64,000 bases of DNA from Ophiura sarsii (Eukaryota; Echinodermata; Ophiuroidea; Amphilepidida; Ophiuridae), in assembly GCA_035610835.1 (NCBI GenBank), contig CM069452.1, positions 23,875,121 to 23,939,120 of the forward strand, given 5' to 3'. Positions within the stretch are counted from its first letter, which is position 1, and each line of letters opens with the position of its first letter. The notes beneath the pieces are model-generated. The model was not told where the DNA came from. It made no database searches and worked only from the letters and a program-made list of their open reading frames with translations. Below are positions 1 to 14,100 of this stretch, in pieces. The position numbers and the translations under genes were made by a program.

Positions 1-561
1 AGTTTTGTTAATAACACAGACACCTATGTAATTTATTTTTTGTTTTGGGACTCCAACAGTATATCAAAAGTTCTTATTAGATTAGTGAAACAGTTTAAGC
101 AATAAATGTAAATTATGAAAATATCCATCATTATATCTATCCAACATTTTTACTGAACTGACAAGTTAAAATTGAACTACATTGTAATGTTCGCATTCTA
201 AAATATTATGCCAGTTTTGTTTTGATAAAAACAATATCATATTTCATAAACATGCACCTTTATAGTTATAAATTTGCAGAGATCGTTTTACAATATATAT
301 ATAAAAACTGAGAACCAATTTGAATGTTTCAGATGGTAAATCAATTTCTTGCACAAAACAAAATTTAAAGAGAAATTGAAATTTAATCAAAAAAGTAAAA
401 TATTACAACACTAAAATCCACATTGTCCAAAGTCTGTAACTTTCACACTCATTTAGCAGAAGCACCCTTCAAAAATCATGATATTCAGACCCTTGATTCA
501 GACCTGTAATGTATTTCTTATAATTAAATCACTACATGTATTTAATTTCTTATTTGCAATA

Positions 562-660
562 CACCATGCCACAATACGCATCACACCATTTGTTATGGTG
601 TATTACACCATTTATTATGGTGTATTACACCATTATTACACCATTTATTATGGTGTATTT
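562..660. repeat. Cluster of short TACACCA/TGGTGTA palindromes
   Basis: TACACCATTTATTATGGTGT-type palindromes recur head to tail, so the strand can fold on itself in several registers. Confidence 0.7.
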
Positions 661-905
661 ACTTCATTGTGTATAAGTGTTAAAATACACCACTGAAATA
701 GAATAGCCATCTGCACATATTCAACAGGTCCTCTAGTACACAAATGCCTATACTCACTATTGTATGCGCTGTCGTGGTTCAAGGCCATAGTATTATAAAT
801 AATATTAGTTAATTGATCCGATCAATAATGCAATATATATTGCTCATTCCTGGGCGTGCCTGGTATGTAACATGTGGCTAGTGGTATATCCTTAATTACA
901 ACCAT

Positions 906-920
906 GGTTGCCTAGCAACC
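906..920. promoter_or_regulatory. X-box-like palindrome (possible RFX site)
   Basis: GGTTGCCTAGCAACC fits the RFX X-box half-sites GTTGCC and RGCAAC with one base between. RFX factors drive ciliary genes. The site is intronic and may be chance. Confidence 0.35.
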
Positions 921-1593
921 AATAGAAGCGTGCAGCCATTGATTGATTGATACTATTGATAGTGGGTCATTTTCACATGGGTTTTGACAATTTATACTAT
1001 AAATCAGGATAATAAGGAGATGTATAAGTATTTTTATAAACCACAATATGTATAATTCATATAACTGAGGCCAAGAGAAAAACCCACCTGTTCTACATGT
1101 CAAAAAACACACCAGAGTTTGTGATTTTTTTTTTAATGTTTAAAATTTTCATAATTCCAGGAGTTACGGTTATCAACAATTTCAAAAAATATTGAAAATT
1201 TACCAACACTTTCAAAAATATTGAAAATGTACACAACTTTTCCAAAATATTGAAAATGTGGGTACATAGGGGTGTGATTATTTTTAACCATGCACATTTT
1301 TTTTGATGTGCGCTTATTTGTGACTGTGCAATTTTTTTTGACCGTGCACATTTTTTTGATCATACCCCAACCCCCACCACACTTACGTGAAATTCATGAT
1401 TCATGAGGTGACTTCAACAAAAATTCCAGTGACAAAATATTGATATTTTGCCAACATTTGCCAAAATTTTCCAAAAAATTGAGACCGTACCCCCTAAAAA
1501 AGGCCAATCGATAGACCTACCTGAGAGGTCTGAAAATGTGTAGACCAGAGGGTGGTTGTTTGTTGCCTTTGAGACATATCAAACAGAGTTGTA

Positions 1594-1810
1594 TTATCCC
1601 CCTGATAATTATACTGGCCGATTGGTTAAAAAGATGGATACATCATTTATTGCACCAATGAGAGACATTGTTAGAATAATTGTATCCCTGATAAAGATGG
1701 GAATGCAACATTTTACAAGCTGCATTTGAATTGGCTATTCATATGAGTACATCTTTTAATAAACCAATCAGAACCACTGTAAGATAGACAGGTAGACCAG
1801 AGGGGGTTAA
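1594..1810 (+). mobile_element. TTAA-type MITE, family A copy 1 (degenerate left flank)
   Basis: It is about 85% similar by eye to 8032-8246. Its ends are TTAT-CCCCCTGATAA and GAGGGGG-TTAA. The interior shares ATACATCATTTATTG and ACATTTTACAAGCTGCATTT with the other copy. The left TTAA has mutated to TTAT. Confidence 0.75.
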
Positions 1811-1997
1811 AGTACAATACAGTTATTAATAAGAGGGAGGGGAGGTATTCTGGATGTTAAACCAAAATATATTCCTTTTAGGAAATACATGAAGCATATA
1901 TATTATTACTTTCAATAGAAAAATATATTTTACGTAAAACATGAAATATGCAGTCAATAGTTTATGGTTTATGTTTCTATATTTTTCCCTCCATAAG

Positions 1998-2121
1998 ATT
2001 CCTGAGCCAGCTGAGAGCTTCAGGGTGACACTGACTGATGTCATTGGCGGTGGTCGTCTGGGTGCTAATGTGATCGGTACACTCAACATCAATAAAAATG
2101 ATGATGCCATTTTCTTTGAAG
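1998..2121 (+). CDS. ADGRV1: ADGRV1 exon 1 of window: second half of a Calx-beta repeat
   Basis: Residues 1-41; enters phase 0, leaves phase 1. IPEPAESFRVTLTDV and GGGRLGANVIGTLNI are the acidic turn, E-F strand and G-strand of a Calx-beta repeat, followed by the repeat linker NKNDDAIFF. The acceptor is CCATAAG/ATT and the donor GAAG/GTAATC. The next intron (2122-2910) holds only a tRNA-like SINE fragment near 2395-2475. Confidence 0.9.
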
Positions 2122-5100
2122 GTAATCAATAGATTCAGTCCAATTGTAATATACATGTATACTGTTACAATACCAGTAACAAGGTGTTTGCATGGAAGCT
2201 TCAATAGTATATGTTACAAAAAAAGAGCCAGAAAATGATTAATGTTGTTAAAGTAGCATTAACCCTAACTTTTCTTATTACTACAAAACACTACACTACT
2301 TGGTGCTGGTAGCGAGCATTTTCATTTATCTTGTTGCGCGATGAGGCAGCTATCATATAGCAAAGAAAATCTTATATTTTCAAGCTAATTCTATGGCACA
2401 ATCAGGTAGTGGTCAGACTTCCAAGCAGACGACCCGGGTATGATCCCTGGCGCTGGCACAGCTAGCTTTTCAACAACAAAAATTGACCTGTTTTTCTGAT
2501 AGTTTTATTCACCAAAACACGCCCAAGGAGTTAAACTCCAAACAGCAGTATTTCTAATTTCTCAGAAGGGCCAAAATAAAGAACTACAAACTATGTTACA
2601 CCCATGAGAAAGAAAGCTATATATCCATGTAGTGTTTTAGTGAAAAAACACATTTGACTGCGATCAGCTTTATCTCGTTTAATTATGTTTTCTATAATAA
2701 TAATCCAAGTACAAGAGTTCATAACACCATTTATATATATATTAACCTATATAATATCTATCCTGATTTACCTCATAACTAGTTGGTTCTCCCAAATAAG
2801 CAAGGTAGATTTGACCAACTATATCCTAGCTTATCGGATCATAGTTTATTAAATCCTTGAACAATGCAAGATATTAAATCTGAACTTTCCATTTCTGTTC
2901 CTATAATAAGAACCTGTGACACAAACGGTAACAGAAGGCACCTCCGTCATCTTTACGGTACGTCGTAATGGCACGGGGACCTCGGTGGCAACCGTAGACT
3001 ACCGCACAGTCCGTGGTAATGCCAGGGATATCATAGATTTTGTCACACAGCACGATACATTGCAGTTTGGTGTTGGAGTCTTTACTCAAACCATAAATAT
3101 TACGACAATAGATGATGATGACCCTGAGGTTGAGGAATACTTTGAGGTAGAACTTCTCAATGCTGTGGGTAAGTAATTCAAATTAATTCAAAAACAAAAT
3201 TCTATTTTTTTCTTCTATTGTTTGTTGCAAATACACAACATTTTTCTGAATTCCTATTATACAGATTGCATCCTTCAGTTCAAGGAATTGTAATAAAAAC
3301 CACACCAAAGAGATGTATGTGTTTAGATAATACAAATCAGATGCAACCTTTTTTTAAATTTTCATTTCTTGAAAGACACGGTACAATGTATATAATCTGA
3401 ATACCGATACATGTTGCATCCTTCAGTCCAAGAAATTCTAATAAAAAACGCAGCAAAAAGATGTATGTGTTTGGATACTACATGTATATACTCAGATGCA
3501 ACCTTTTTTCTTTCTTTTTTTCTTCAAAGACATAGTATATATCTGAATACCGATACATGTTGCATCCTTCAGTCCACGGAATTGTAATAATAACCATAGC
3601 AAAAAGATGTATGTGTTTGGATACCACATATCACATACAACCTTTTATCGTAAACCATTGTGCAAATGCCCAAGGCTCTCATTATGCGGTGTTACAAAAG
3701 TGCCACCTGCAAGTTTGCAACTGTGCTGTGTAACATGGCATCTGCATATGATTGATTGATTAGTAGGTCATTCATAACTATGCAAAATAGGATTTAATTA
3801 TTTCAATGAACTGAAAATGAACTGGGTGTATTAAAATGTAAAAGTCTCTTTGTTTCCCCTTGGATTTGCTGTACTGTGCATGTAGCAAAAGTGGTATTTT
3901 TGAGGCCCAATAATTTTGAATTATACACACAAAATCTATCAGAGAATGAGAAAAAATGTAACAATTCCTAATAAATGGAATAAAACTAGAGTGTGCCATA
4001 TTTTATTAAGTGCAGTTATTTGTTTTGTTAACAGTCATCATCATATATCATTATATTTTATTTGCCCATTAATTTTCCAAGCACGAACCTCATTTCGGAA
4101 TAAATGGTACTATTTCATGCAGATATAAATATCTCAAATGTCATATGGGAATGTAAAATTAAGAACAAATCTAAATCTAATCTAACATATGGTTAATATT
4201 TTGGATGACTTCGACCTAAAACGATGTGAACACATTTATACCTGGCATATTCCGCCCAAATTGTTCCATTTGTAATGTGTTTCGATATGATTTGCACATG
4301 CTGTGTTTCTAAAACAAAATCTGGTGTTTTGAAAAGCACACATATTATATAGAGATGTACGTAATTCTTCAAGGCCTTTCCTGAAATCAGGAAAGTGTCA
4401 TAATATCCCAGGAGTTTCTGAAAATCGGTTTTCATTGGTAATAATAGGAATAGAAATAAAAATATGTGATTCTCAGATTATTATGGAATTGTCAAGAAAT
4501 ATATTTGGATGTCCGTCACAAAAAGGCCGCTTTATTCCTGAATGGGAGGAGATATAGTATATCAGTTCCAAATTGGCGAGAAATATTCGGTCTTTATCTC
4601 TCCGCACGAAGAAGTGTTCCAAACGTACATGCGAGATTATGATCACACGCACACAGTTTTGGTTGCACAATGCACATACACGTCACGCATATGATGCACA
4701 GTGCGTTTGTAGTCTTTACCCGCGCCAGAGTCTTTCTAAATTCATTCTCTGCTGTAAGGCCCCAAAAAAAAGTTGTTTGATTGTCCTCGTCCGCCCTACC
4801 CTCTTAATCATTCCGACCCAAAAACTTTTTTTTTTTATTTTAATTTTTTTAATTTTTTTTTTTTTTAAAAATTAAAATTTTCATTTTTGTTGTTGAAAAT
4901 TTCATTTTTTTTACAAATATTAGCCGAAAATAAAAAAAATCATTTTTTTCATTTTTTTTTTTTAAGTGTTGAGAAAATAGAAATACTCATCAAAATGTTA
5001 AAGATTTTGTTCCCCGTTTTAGTTACCACAACAAATCTCATTTTACTTTAGGTACCTGAAAAAAGGGCAAGTGAGAGGAAAAAATAAATAAAAAAAATTC

Positions 5101-8100
5101 CCGACCGACCTACCCAACTTTTAAAAGTGATCTATGGACAATCAAACAATTTCTTTTTTTTTTGGCCTAAGGAGGTTTTGCCAATTTGGAACTGATCAAA
5201 CTATAGCAGTTCTTTGATTATTGTCAATTGTCACTAATACCTATCCATCACACCATCCATCTATCGTACACTATCAGTATCATCATTTGGTGCACGTAAG
5301 TAAATCACACCATCCATTACCAATACTTTTTCACTATTATGGGGTTTTATTATCAGATTGTGTACACACCTCAACAAATAGTGCATCTCCCTTCCTTGAG
5401 GAAAATATATTTTAGACAGTAGTTCAATTTTTTATATGGCTGCATTACACTCTATAAGAGTTATAATTGACTTTTTCAATTACATGCCCAGACTGTAACA
5501 AAAAACAAAAAACATTTTTGGAATAATTTTGTTTATTGTGTTTTCTTACTGGTAAAAACAATACAAAGCCAATCATTTCCATTACTACAAACAAACTTTT
5601 TAATTCTAAAAAAAAGTGGAACTGGCCCAACTCATTTTATGACCTCTTTGTTTAAATGGGCATAACTTTTAAATAAAAGCAATTATAAATCCCGAACTAA
5701 ATTGCTTTTGGTAACCAATACTATTATGTATTTTGAACTAGAGCACCTTATGTCACCACAGGGTTAATTCTTTTCTTAGAGACATAAAGGTATTGTTACA
5801 GTCTGTATGGCAGGATAAAATAGCAGTATAAGTATAATCATAACTGGTTCACTCAAATGCTATTTTGGATGTTTGTGCAAGGTGGTTTTTTTGGATAAGA
5901 TTAATTTACTTCAACCCAAATGGAGGCTTTATTTTCTTGTGACCCAAAAGTAGTTATTGCACTGGATTTATGGTCGGAAATGTGGCATAAATTATGAAAT
6001 CTGAAATTTTCCCAGGGCTGTCTGAAGGAAATGAATATTTTGTTGGGTGTGTACATTTGGGGCTTTGGACTCGGTACAAATTTATCTTATTCATTTCAAT
6101 TGGTGATGGAATTTCTTGTTCACATAAAGTGAGGTTTTAATCCCGGTTTTAACAGCCTATGTAAGGCATCTATTATAAAATGGTTAAATAATGAGGATGG
6201 TGTACAGTATTTTTCTCGGTACATTCCTATTTTTCTTTTTGTTTAGATCATGCTATTAACCTCTGCCTTGGTATCAGAAATCTCATAGTTTTAATGAGTC
6301 ATGAAAATTGCCATGGCAAATTCATTTTTTATGTGAATTTTGCCATGTTGGTTTTTATTGTGTTAATTTACCTGGTTGTTTTTATGGGTTGTTTTTATGG
6401 GTTTTTTTGTCTCCCATTTTCGAGTTACAATATAAATGTTCATTTTTATGCCTGTGTATTTTCTTGTTTCTTGTTTGATAGAGATTAATGTGAAAAGGTT
6501 GCTGAATTCTGGAAAATATACCTAAACTTCAAATATGTTTGAAAAAGGGGGAGGGTCATTCCTTTACCAGAGGAAGAGTCAAGATTGTGGCACATTCCTG
6601 TAACCTCTTGCAGTCTCACTTCCCTGATGCCTCAATCCCCTGATGCCTCAATTCATCCATCCATCATCCATCCATTTATCCATCATCTATCCATCCATTT
6701 AACCATGCATCCATCCATCCATTTAACCATGCATCCATCCATTAAATTCTATCCATCCATTTATCCTAGCATCCATCCATTTATCCACCCATCCATCTAT
6801 CCATATTTTACTGTTCTTTTCATTCATTTGTCACTGTTATGTTTCATTTTTTTCCCATTTGTCATGTTATAGGGTCGTATGATGAATTTTCTAATTACAG
6901 TAAGCAAATTGAGATGGTTGTAGATAGAGTAAACTTACTTAGATAATGGGCTTGCATGTTTTTTCCTAACCAATTCTAACCAATATTTGCAGTTAGGAAT
7001 GTTTTTGGAATAACTCAAGGCTAATGGCATCCCAGACTATATTATCATCCAAACAGACTACATATTTTGTAACCCCTAGAAAAAAAATCCATCAGTATTA
7101 AATATCATCTTTTGTACAAAGAATGTGCCCTTAATCTGAGGTCATTGTCTTAAGAGATTATTATGGACCTTGCTTATTAATGATTTCCCTCCCCCTCCCT
7201 TGCCACACACACACACACCCCACACAATCACCCCGTACTCACCACATCCTAACAGGCCTCAAACAGAAATGAAGAGGGCATGCAATTTAAGGACATTTGA
7301 AAGGGGCACCAACTTTCTCCAAGGCAATTATGTACTTTTGAATGGAGTGAAAACAGCCAGAAATTGAGGGTATCAAAGGCAATATCTTCAATTAATTTGA
7401 GCCCTGCATCCTAACCATTTTACACTTCAAGAACGGTCGTTAGTATTTCAGCTAATACAATAATGTTTGCAGTTCATGTCGTGAATTGAACCTCATGATT
7501 GACATGTATTAAACAAATAGACTTTCTATATACAATTATGTTTCCCTAGGTGATGTTGTTGTGTATGGTAACACCATAGCTACCATATACATTGAACCTA
7601 ATGATGACCCTAATGGAGTGTTCAGCTTCCTACCACCGACTATGCAAATCATGGACACAGAGGGCGCTTCTGTCACATTCCAGTAAGTATTGCTTAGGCC
7701 ATGTTCCCACATTAGTAGAAGTTGTCCTGGACCCACTTAAAAGTTGCGTTCCCACATAAGTGGTCGTCACAATGATGACTCAGCAAAATAACAAAAACCA
7801 CTTTGAGTCTGGACCGGGACCTACTTGAATCGCGTTCCCACTAGCGATTTAGTCCGGACCGAGTCCGGACTAGTCTAGACTACTCAGGATTTTGTTCTAT
7901 GTGGGAACACGGCCTTAGACAGCAGGCTTGGATATTCAACAAGAATTCATCATTGCAAAGATCTCAACAAAATACAGCGGTCTACAAATCTTGTGTTTCA
8001 TACTAAGTTTGCAAGAAACCCTGAATTCTTATTAACCCCCTGAGAACTACCGGCCGATTGGTCAGAAAGATAGATACATCATTTATTGCGCCAATCAGAG

Positions 8101-11100
8101 ACAGTGTTAGAATAATTGTATCCCTGTTAAAGATGGGAATGAAACATTTTACAAGCTGCATTTTAATTGGCTATTCAAATGAGTATATCTTGCTATACAC
8201 CAATAAGAACTGCTGTAAGATAGACAGGTAGACCCCAGGGGGTTAAATTCAACCATGAATGTAAGAAATGAGGAAATGCTACACTGTAACCGAGTATAAA
8301 GTAAAACATACGCTCATTTGGTGAAAGGGTGCGATAGTTTTCTACTTGTTATAAGATGATGTTTTTAGATGAAATTCAGTTTTTTTAATTTTTGTTGTTA
8401 GCACGATATGGTGTACGGTATATGCTTTAACTCTTAACGATTTAAGACCAATGGATACTCCAACAATATTGTGAGATAGGCTTTTTCGACGGGTATTCAT
8501 AATATAACTATAAGTTAAAAGTTTAACAGGTTCGCCGTCGGACAAGATTAAAACTTGTCCGATGGCGAACCCGTTAAACTTTTAACTTATACTCCCACAA
8601 TATTTGAGTGGGGATCCTGAAGGATAATAAACCAGAAGTTGATAAATAATAATTGGAATAAAGAATTGTTATGATACAATCTACTTCCTTAAAAAATTAT
8701 GGGTAATGGATTATTACTAAGATTGTTTTCTTTTAAACAAATTTGGGGAAAAAAACCCACTATTGTTTGTTTTAGCTATTAAAACTTAAAGGCATATTAT
8801 GTGATCTTTTCCAGAGAGCGCCCTCTATTCATATTTTTTTTTAGAAAGTAGATTTTCTTGCAGATTTACATTTCTGATCATAAATCGTACATACATTCCA
8901 AGTTACAGAGCGATACGATTCCTAATTACCTCAAAATCAAGGATTTAGAGTGAATTTAGAGTGAAAATATAAACTGTCGTGTTATCCCGACAGTTTATTT
9001 TCACTCTAAAACCATGATTTTGAAGTAATTAAGAACCATATCGCCCTGTAACTTGGAATGTATGTACGATTTATGATCAGAAATGTAAATCTGCAAGAAA
9101 ATCTGCTTTCAATTTTTTTTTCCATGTTGAGGGCGTTCCCTGGAAAGATCGCATAATATACCTTTAATTCTGACTTTCCATTTTAGAATCCAACGTGAAC
9201 AAGGAACATTTGACATGGTCCGTGTCACATGGGAGATCTTCTATAATGGCACAGCTGATCCAGTTCCTTTTGGAGAAGAATTTGACCAGGTCAGAGGTTA
9301 TGTGGACTTTGTGGAAGGCCAAGGCCAGAATTCTTTTGTGATTACCTCAGTGGCTGATGGGATACCTGAATTTGAAGAGCTGTATGATATTGTATTGACC
9401 AGTGTAGATAATGGTAGGTGCAGATCATACCCAGAATACATTGCTAGGTAACATGTGATATGAATATTGCAGTTGTTGATGGATAGCACGCAGGATTCAT
9501 AATACAAAGGTTGTGAGTTTTAGTCCTGCTACGGCCAATATGTTTGTATCCTTGGGTAAGGTACTTAGTCTCAATTGTCTCGTGGTTCTGAAGTCACATT
9601 GAAATGGTGGTCCTGTGCATCGGAAGAGCAATACCCGAGCACGTTAAAGGTTACAGACTCTTTCGTAAAGAGTAGGGGATCATCCCGGTCTGTATCTGTT
9701 CACATCATCTAACAAACCCAATGGAAATAAGCTTCTACAAGGCTTTTCCAGGGTCGTAGGGCCCAAATAAATAACAAAATAAATAAAATAAGATTGGATA
9801 CATGAATTGTATTAATAGCTTTATAGCTGAATTTGAGGAAATACCAGTTACATTCTTGGAGAAAGAAATGAATAGAATCATGGGGTACTTGTTAAGTCAA
9901 CAATAGTTAAAGAAAAGATTCACATTACAGTATACAACTGTAAAATTGTACAAATAAAAATAAATTTTGTGTTTGTGTTTAACATAAAGTCATAAATTCA
10001 ATCAACTATAGCTAAGCTTCGGGATTTCCCGTGATCGCGGAATTCACGGCATGAATCACGGTTTTCATGCTAAATCACGGATTTTGTAAAATGTACCGTG
10101 AAATCGCGAAATTGCTGTAAATTGTACCGCGAAATCGCGGAATTCCTATTTCAGTTGCGGTAATTGTCCGACATGCCGATTTACAGTACGGTCTTGTTGA
10201 ATAACAAAAGAACATTTTCTGAATTCCTATTGAAATATTTCCTTTCAAGACGATATCGACGCACAATTGTGTACAGTCATGACAGTGCATTCATCTCTAG
10301 GCCTACTTGAAACGACTGATTGAAGTTCAATTGACAGATGATTTATAATATCGAATTTATTTGAATGAGATAAACAAGACCGTATTCTTCTAAAGAGTAA
10401 GGTAGGCCTACTTCAAACCCATCTTCAAAAGAAGCTTAGAGATTGTTTACATCCGCCACCCTCTTCAGAAAGTTTGTTAGTCGATACAAAAGTTAATCCA
10501 GCGCGTTCAATGGGTGATTATTGATTCAAGACCCTTTTCTAAAGACACAGAAAATGAAGAGCATGATGACTCACTCGTTTCGTTTTGTCATCAAACAACA
10601 TCAAACAACATCATATCGTCATCATTCATATTTGCATTGCATTGTATTACAAGAGACTGAATACAATAGCTTTCAATGGCGCTGCGTGTTGTTGTCAATT
10701 CGACTTTTCCCCACGTGCGCTGAATATTCATCAGCATTAGCACCTCATGCATTATTCATGAAGTACATGTACGAATGCGCCTTCGTATACATTGTTAATG
10801 GGCATGTACATGTACATGACTCGAAGGCGTGTTTAATTTCACGATGTCAGGAAAAAATATAACGTCACCAGATTAACCTAATTATCAGGGTTTAATATTC
10901 ACGAGATGGTATTGTTTGTTTGTTTGTTAAAACGGATACTGTTGTATTAAAAATGGGGGAAATCAAACAGTTACACAGCAAGCAATAAACTTGGACGGAG
11001 ATAATAATTATATAGAAAGTTATCAATATATGAAAACAATAATGACTGTAAATGACCAGAAATTAATAATAAAAATGTTATAATTACTGATGACATCAGG

Positions 11101-14100
11101 GGATGCGCGTGCGTATGTTAAAAATTACAATCCTTTCCACGTGCGTTGGGAAAATCTAAACAAGGACAAGGTAGTGTGAGAAAATAATAAAATCTTGTTT
11201 TGTTGAATATGTTTTCCAAAATGTTGAACAACAACAGCATTGATACTAGTTTAAACACTGTGTACAACAATTTATGACGCATTTAGCATGAAAATTAAGT
11301 TATATTAATACTTTCACGGTTTGTTTTGTAACGAAACTGCGCATCAACTCAACGTTTAAAAAAATCTCTTGGTCTAAATAATTACATGTAATATGAAAGT
11401 ATGTATTTATAATTTATAATTTTCTAAGAATGTAAAATGTGTAAATATTATTTTATTGTATTATTATAAATGTCATCGTGATCAGTATCATTTATTAATA
11501 TTAATATGAAAGAATGTAATTTATAATTTTCTAAGAATGTAAAATGTGTAAATATTATTTTATTGTATTATTATAAATGTCATCGTGATCAGTATCATTT
11601 ATTAATATTAATATGAAAGTATGTAATCTATTATTTTCTAATAATGTAAAATGTGTAAATATTATTTTATTGTATTCCAATTTTAATTTGTAATTCTTTT
11701 ATTATAAATGTCATCATCATATCATTTATTAATATTAAGATGAAAGTATGTAATATGAAAGTATGTAATTATATTATTTTCTAAGAATGTAAAATGTGTA
11801 AATATTATTTTATTGTATTTATTATAAATGTCATCGTGATCAGTATCATATATTATTCTGAAAGTATGTAATATGAAAGTATGTAATTTAAAATTTATTA
11901 TTTTCTAAAATGTGTAAATATTATTTTATTCCAATTTTATTTTGTAATTCTTTACCAGTGTCATCGTCATCAGTATCATTTATTAATAATATGAAAGTAT
12001 GTAATTCATTATTTTATTATAAAACGGAAGTTTATTTACACTCTTTAGTATTTATACAAACTAAGGTTTTTTTAAAAATATTTATTTTTTATTATTTAAA
12101 AGTGTTTTAATATTATTTTATTGTATTCCAATTTTAATTCTTTTATTATAAATGTCATCATCATCAGTATATTTATTGATTATGAAATACGTAATTGTTT
12201 ATGAATATTCATTGTTTATTTGATTATAATATGGTGCGCATGCGTATGTTAACAATTACTCTCCTGGCCACGTGCGTTTGGAAAATCCCATTGAAAATCG
12301 GGGCCTTTCAAAGAAAACAAATTTAACGATCTAATGTAAACAAAGGCGACGATAATAAAATATTCAAGCGAAGCGATCGATTATTTTGGAAGCTTGACAG
12401 ACGGGCCACCAACCAAGGCAAGAAAGGAAAGCTAGGGAATTGGTCAGTGGTTACAGTGGCTTTTTCGAACTTCACGAAAGTTGTATTTTATCGCTTTTTT
12501 CTAGTTGCCTTTTTATATTTTATTAAGCTTATTAAATGCCTAAAAATTCGACCGCTTCGTAAATCACGGAATTTCGCGCGAATTTCGCGATTTTTCGCGG
12601 TTTTTACTTGGAATCTCATTAATCACGGTAAATCACGCTTTTCACAAAAACTGCCCACGGTTTTCACCTTAAAAAATCACGGGAAATCCCGAAGCTTAAC
12701 TATAGCAAAACAGATCTGAATCCTTGATGAGTCATATCAATCATTATTATACAAATACAGGCGGTAGATTATCAGATATCGATCCTCTCATGGCAATTGT
12801 GGAGATCAGAGAGAACGACAATCCGTACGGAACCATCGTCTTCCCAGCATCCTCTCTGGAGAGGGATGTTGCAGAGGACTATTACCCAGGTGATGAGAGC
12901 CTAACAAGGACCACATTCTCTGTACAGCGAAGTATGGGCTCCTATGGCACAGTTGCAGTGAGTATATTTTGAACCATTTGGTATTATAAGATTCAACTTG
13001 TCATGCCTGAATGTGAGACTCCCCCCCCCCCCCATTGTGTTGTATACCTACCTATATCTTGTACTACACCCTCCAGTCATTTGTGGATGATAATAAAAGT
13101 AATTTTCAATGAAACATTTCAGGTTTGAAAAATGTTGTTTTGTCTTTGGAGGGAAAGTTTTAGGTATGTCTGAATGACCTCTATTTGTTGATTATCGTGT
13201 CGAAAGGGTACCCAGGCCCGGGTGATGGGGCTGTTTGGGAGTGATTTACTAGTTAATAGTCTAATAACCTGTCTTGTTCCATTTTCATTTCCCTCTAGGC
13301 TGTTTGGGAGTTATTCACTGACACTGTATCTGGCACATTTCCCATGGTTGAGGACCTCCTATTCCTTGGTGAATATGAGCCTAATGGTGGTGTGACACCG
13401 ATACCAGGAGCACAGAGATCACACACAGGAACGCAGGCTATATCATTTGGTGGAATAAATGGTAAGTGTACAAAAGATAATCAATTTATTTACTAATTGA
13501 ATTCAAACGTTTTCTAAAAAGAAGAAAAATTAAAAGAAAATGTTGCACTCAGTCAAATAAGGAAACTATGTATAATCTTAATCTAATCAACCTGTACTCA
13601 AATAAATGCATCAAGCAACTATCAAACCAAGACCTATAGCTTTAATGAAGCATTTGAGGGCAAAGCCTCAGTTTAGTTATTCCAATTTTGGTCTGCCGGT
13701 TAACATCGATGTGTATGTGTAACAGCATGTTGGCCTATTGTTTAGTCCTGATGCAGGAATAGGGACCTTCTATTCATGATTATAATTTTTGAAATAGAAT
13801 ATGACGGTAAAATACTCTCATATTTTGAGGTCATCATCTTGATCATCAATTTTGTTCTCACATTCTAGCATTAAAATATAGGAAACAAAACTTTTGAAGT
13901 CCTTCACAGTAAGAGTAAGACTTAGTCCTGGACTAAAAGGTTGAACCAAGGTTACATGCTTTACTAAAGAAGCTTTCTGTCATTTCTTTCATGTCTGTTT
14001 AAAATTGAAACCTATATTCCAGGTGCATACATGACTGTCCCTGAGGAGTACCACCTTCCTGCAAGTGATATCAACTCAGGGTTCTCCATCAGTGCCTGGA

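Larger units (their letters stand above)
1..1997. other. Intron upstream of exon 1
   Basis: No exon can be supported here. The stretch holds a cluster of short palindromes built on TACACCA/TGGTGTA (562-660), a GGTTGC/GCAACC palindrome (906-920), AT-rich low-complexity sequence rich in AAATATTGAAAA (1130-1480) and a TTAA-type MITE (1594-1810). The last bases are a pyrimidine tract and AG that end the intron at 1997. Confidence 0.7.

Noticed and set aside
3266..3645. CRISPR-like array
   Set aside because: The three units are tandem duplicates of about 148 bp without spacers, in a eukaryotic intron.
4841..5160. Retroposed poly-A/T tail of a LINE
   Set aside because: The T-rich stretch is the core of a GGCC-ended inverted-repeat element with a TAA duplication, not a retroposon tail.
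6652..6872. Coding repeat protein from the CATC-rich frame
   Set aside because: The repetitive HPSIHP translation is a by-product of a tetranucleotide microsatellite.
10521..10862. 113-codon frame inside the 2.7-kb transposon-like element as a possible gene
   Set aside because: No recognisable transposase or other motif; composition like the surrounding non-coding DNA, and it crosses no splice-supported structure.
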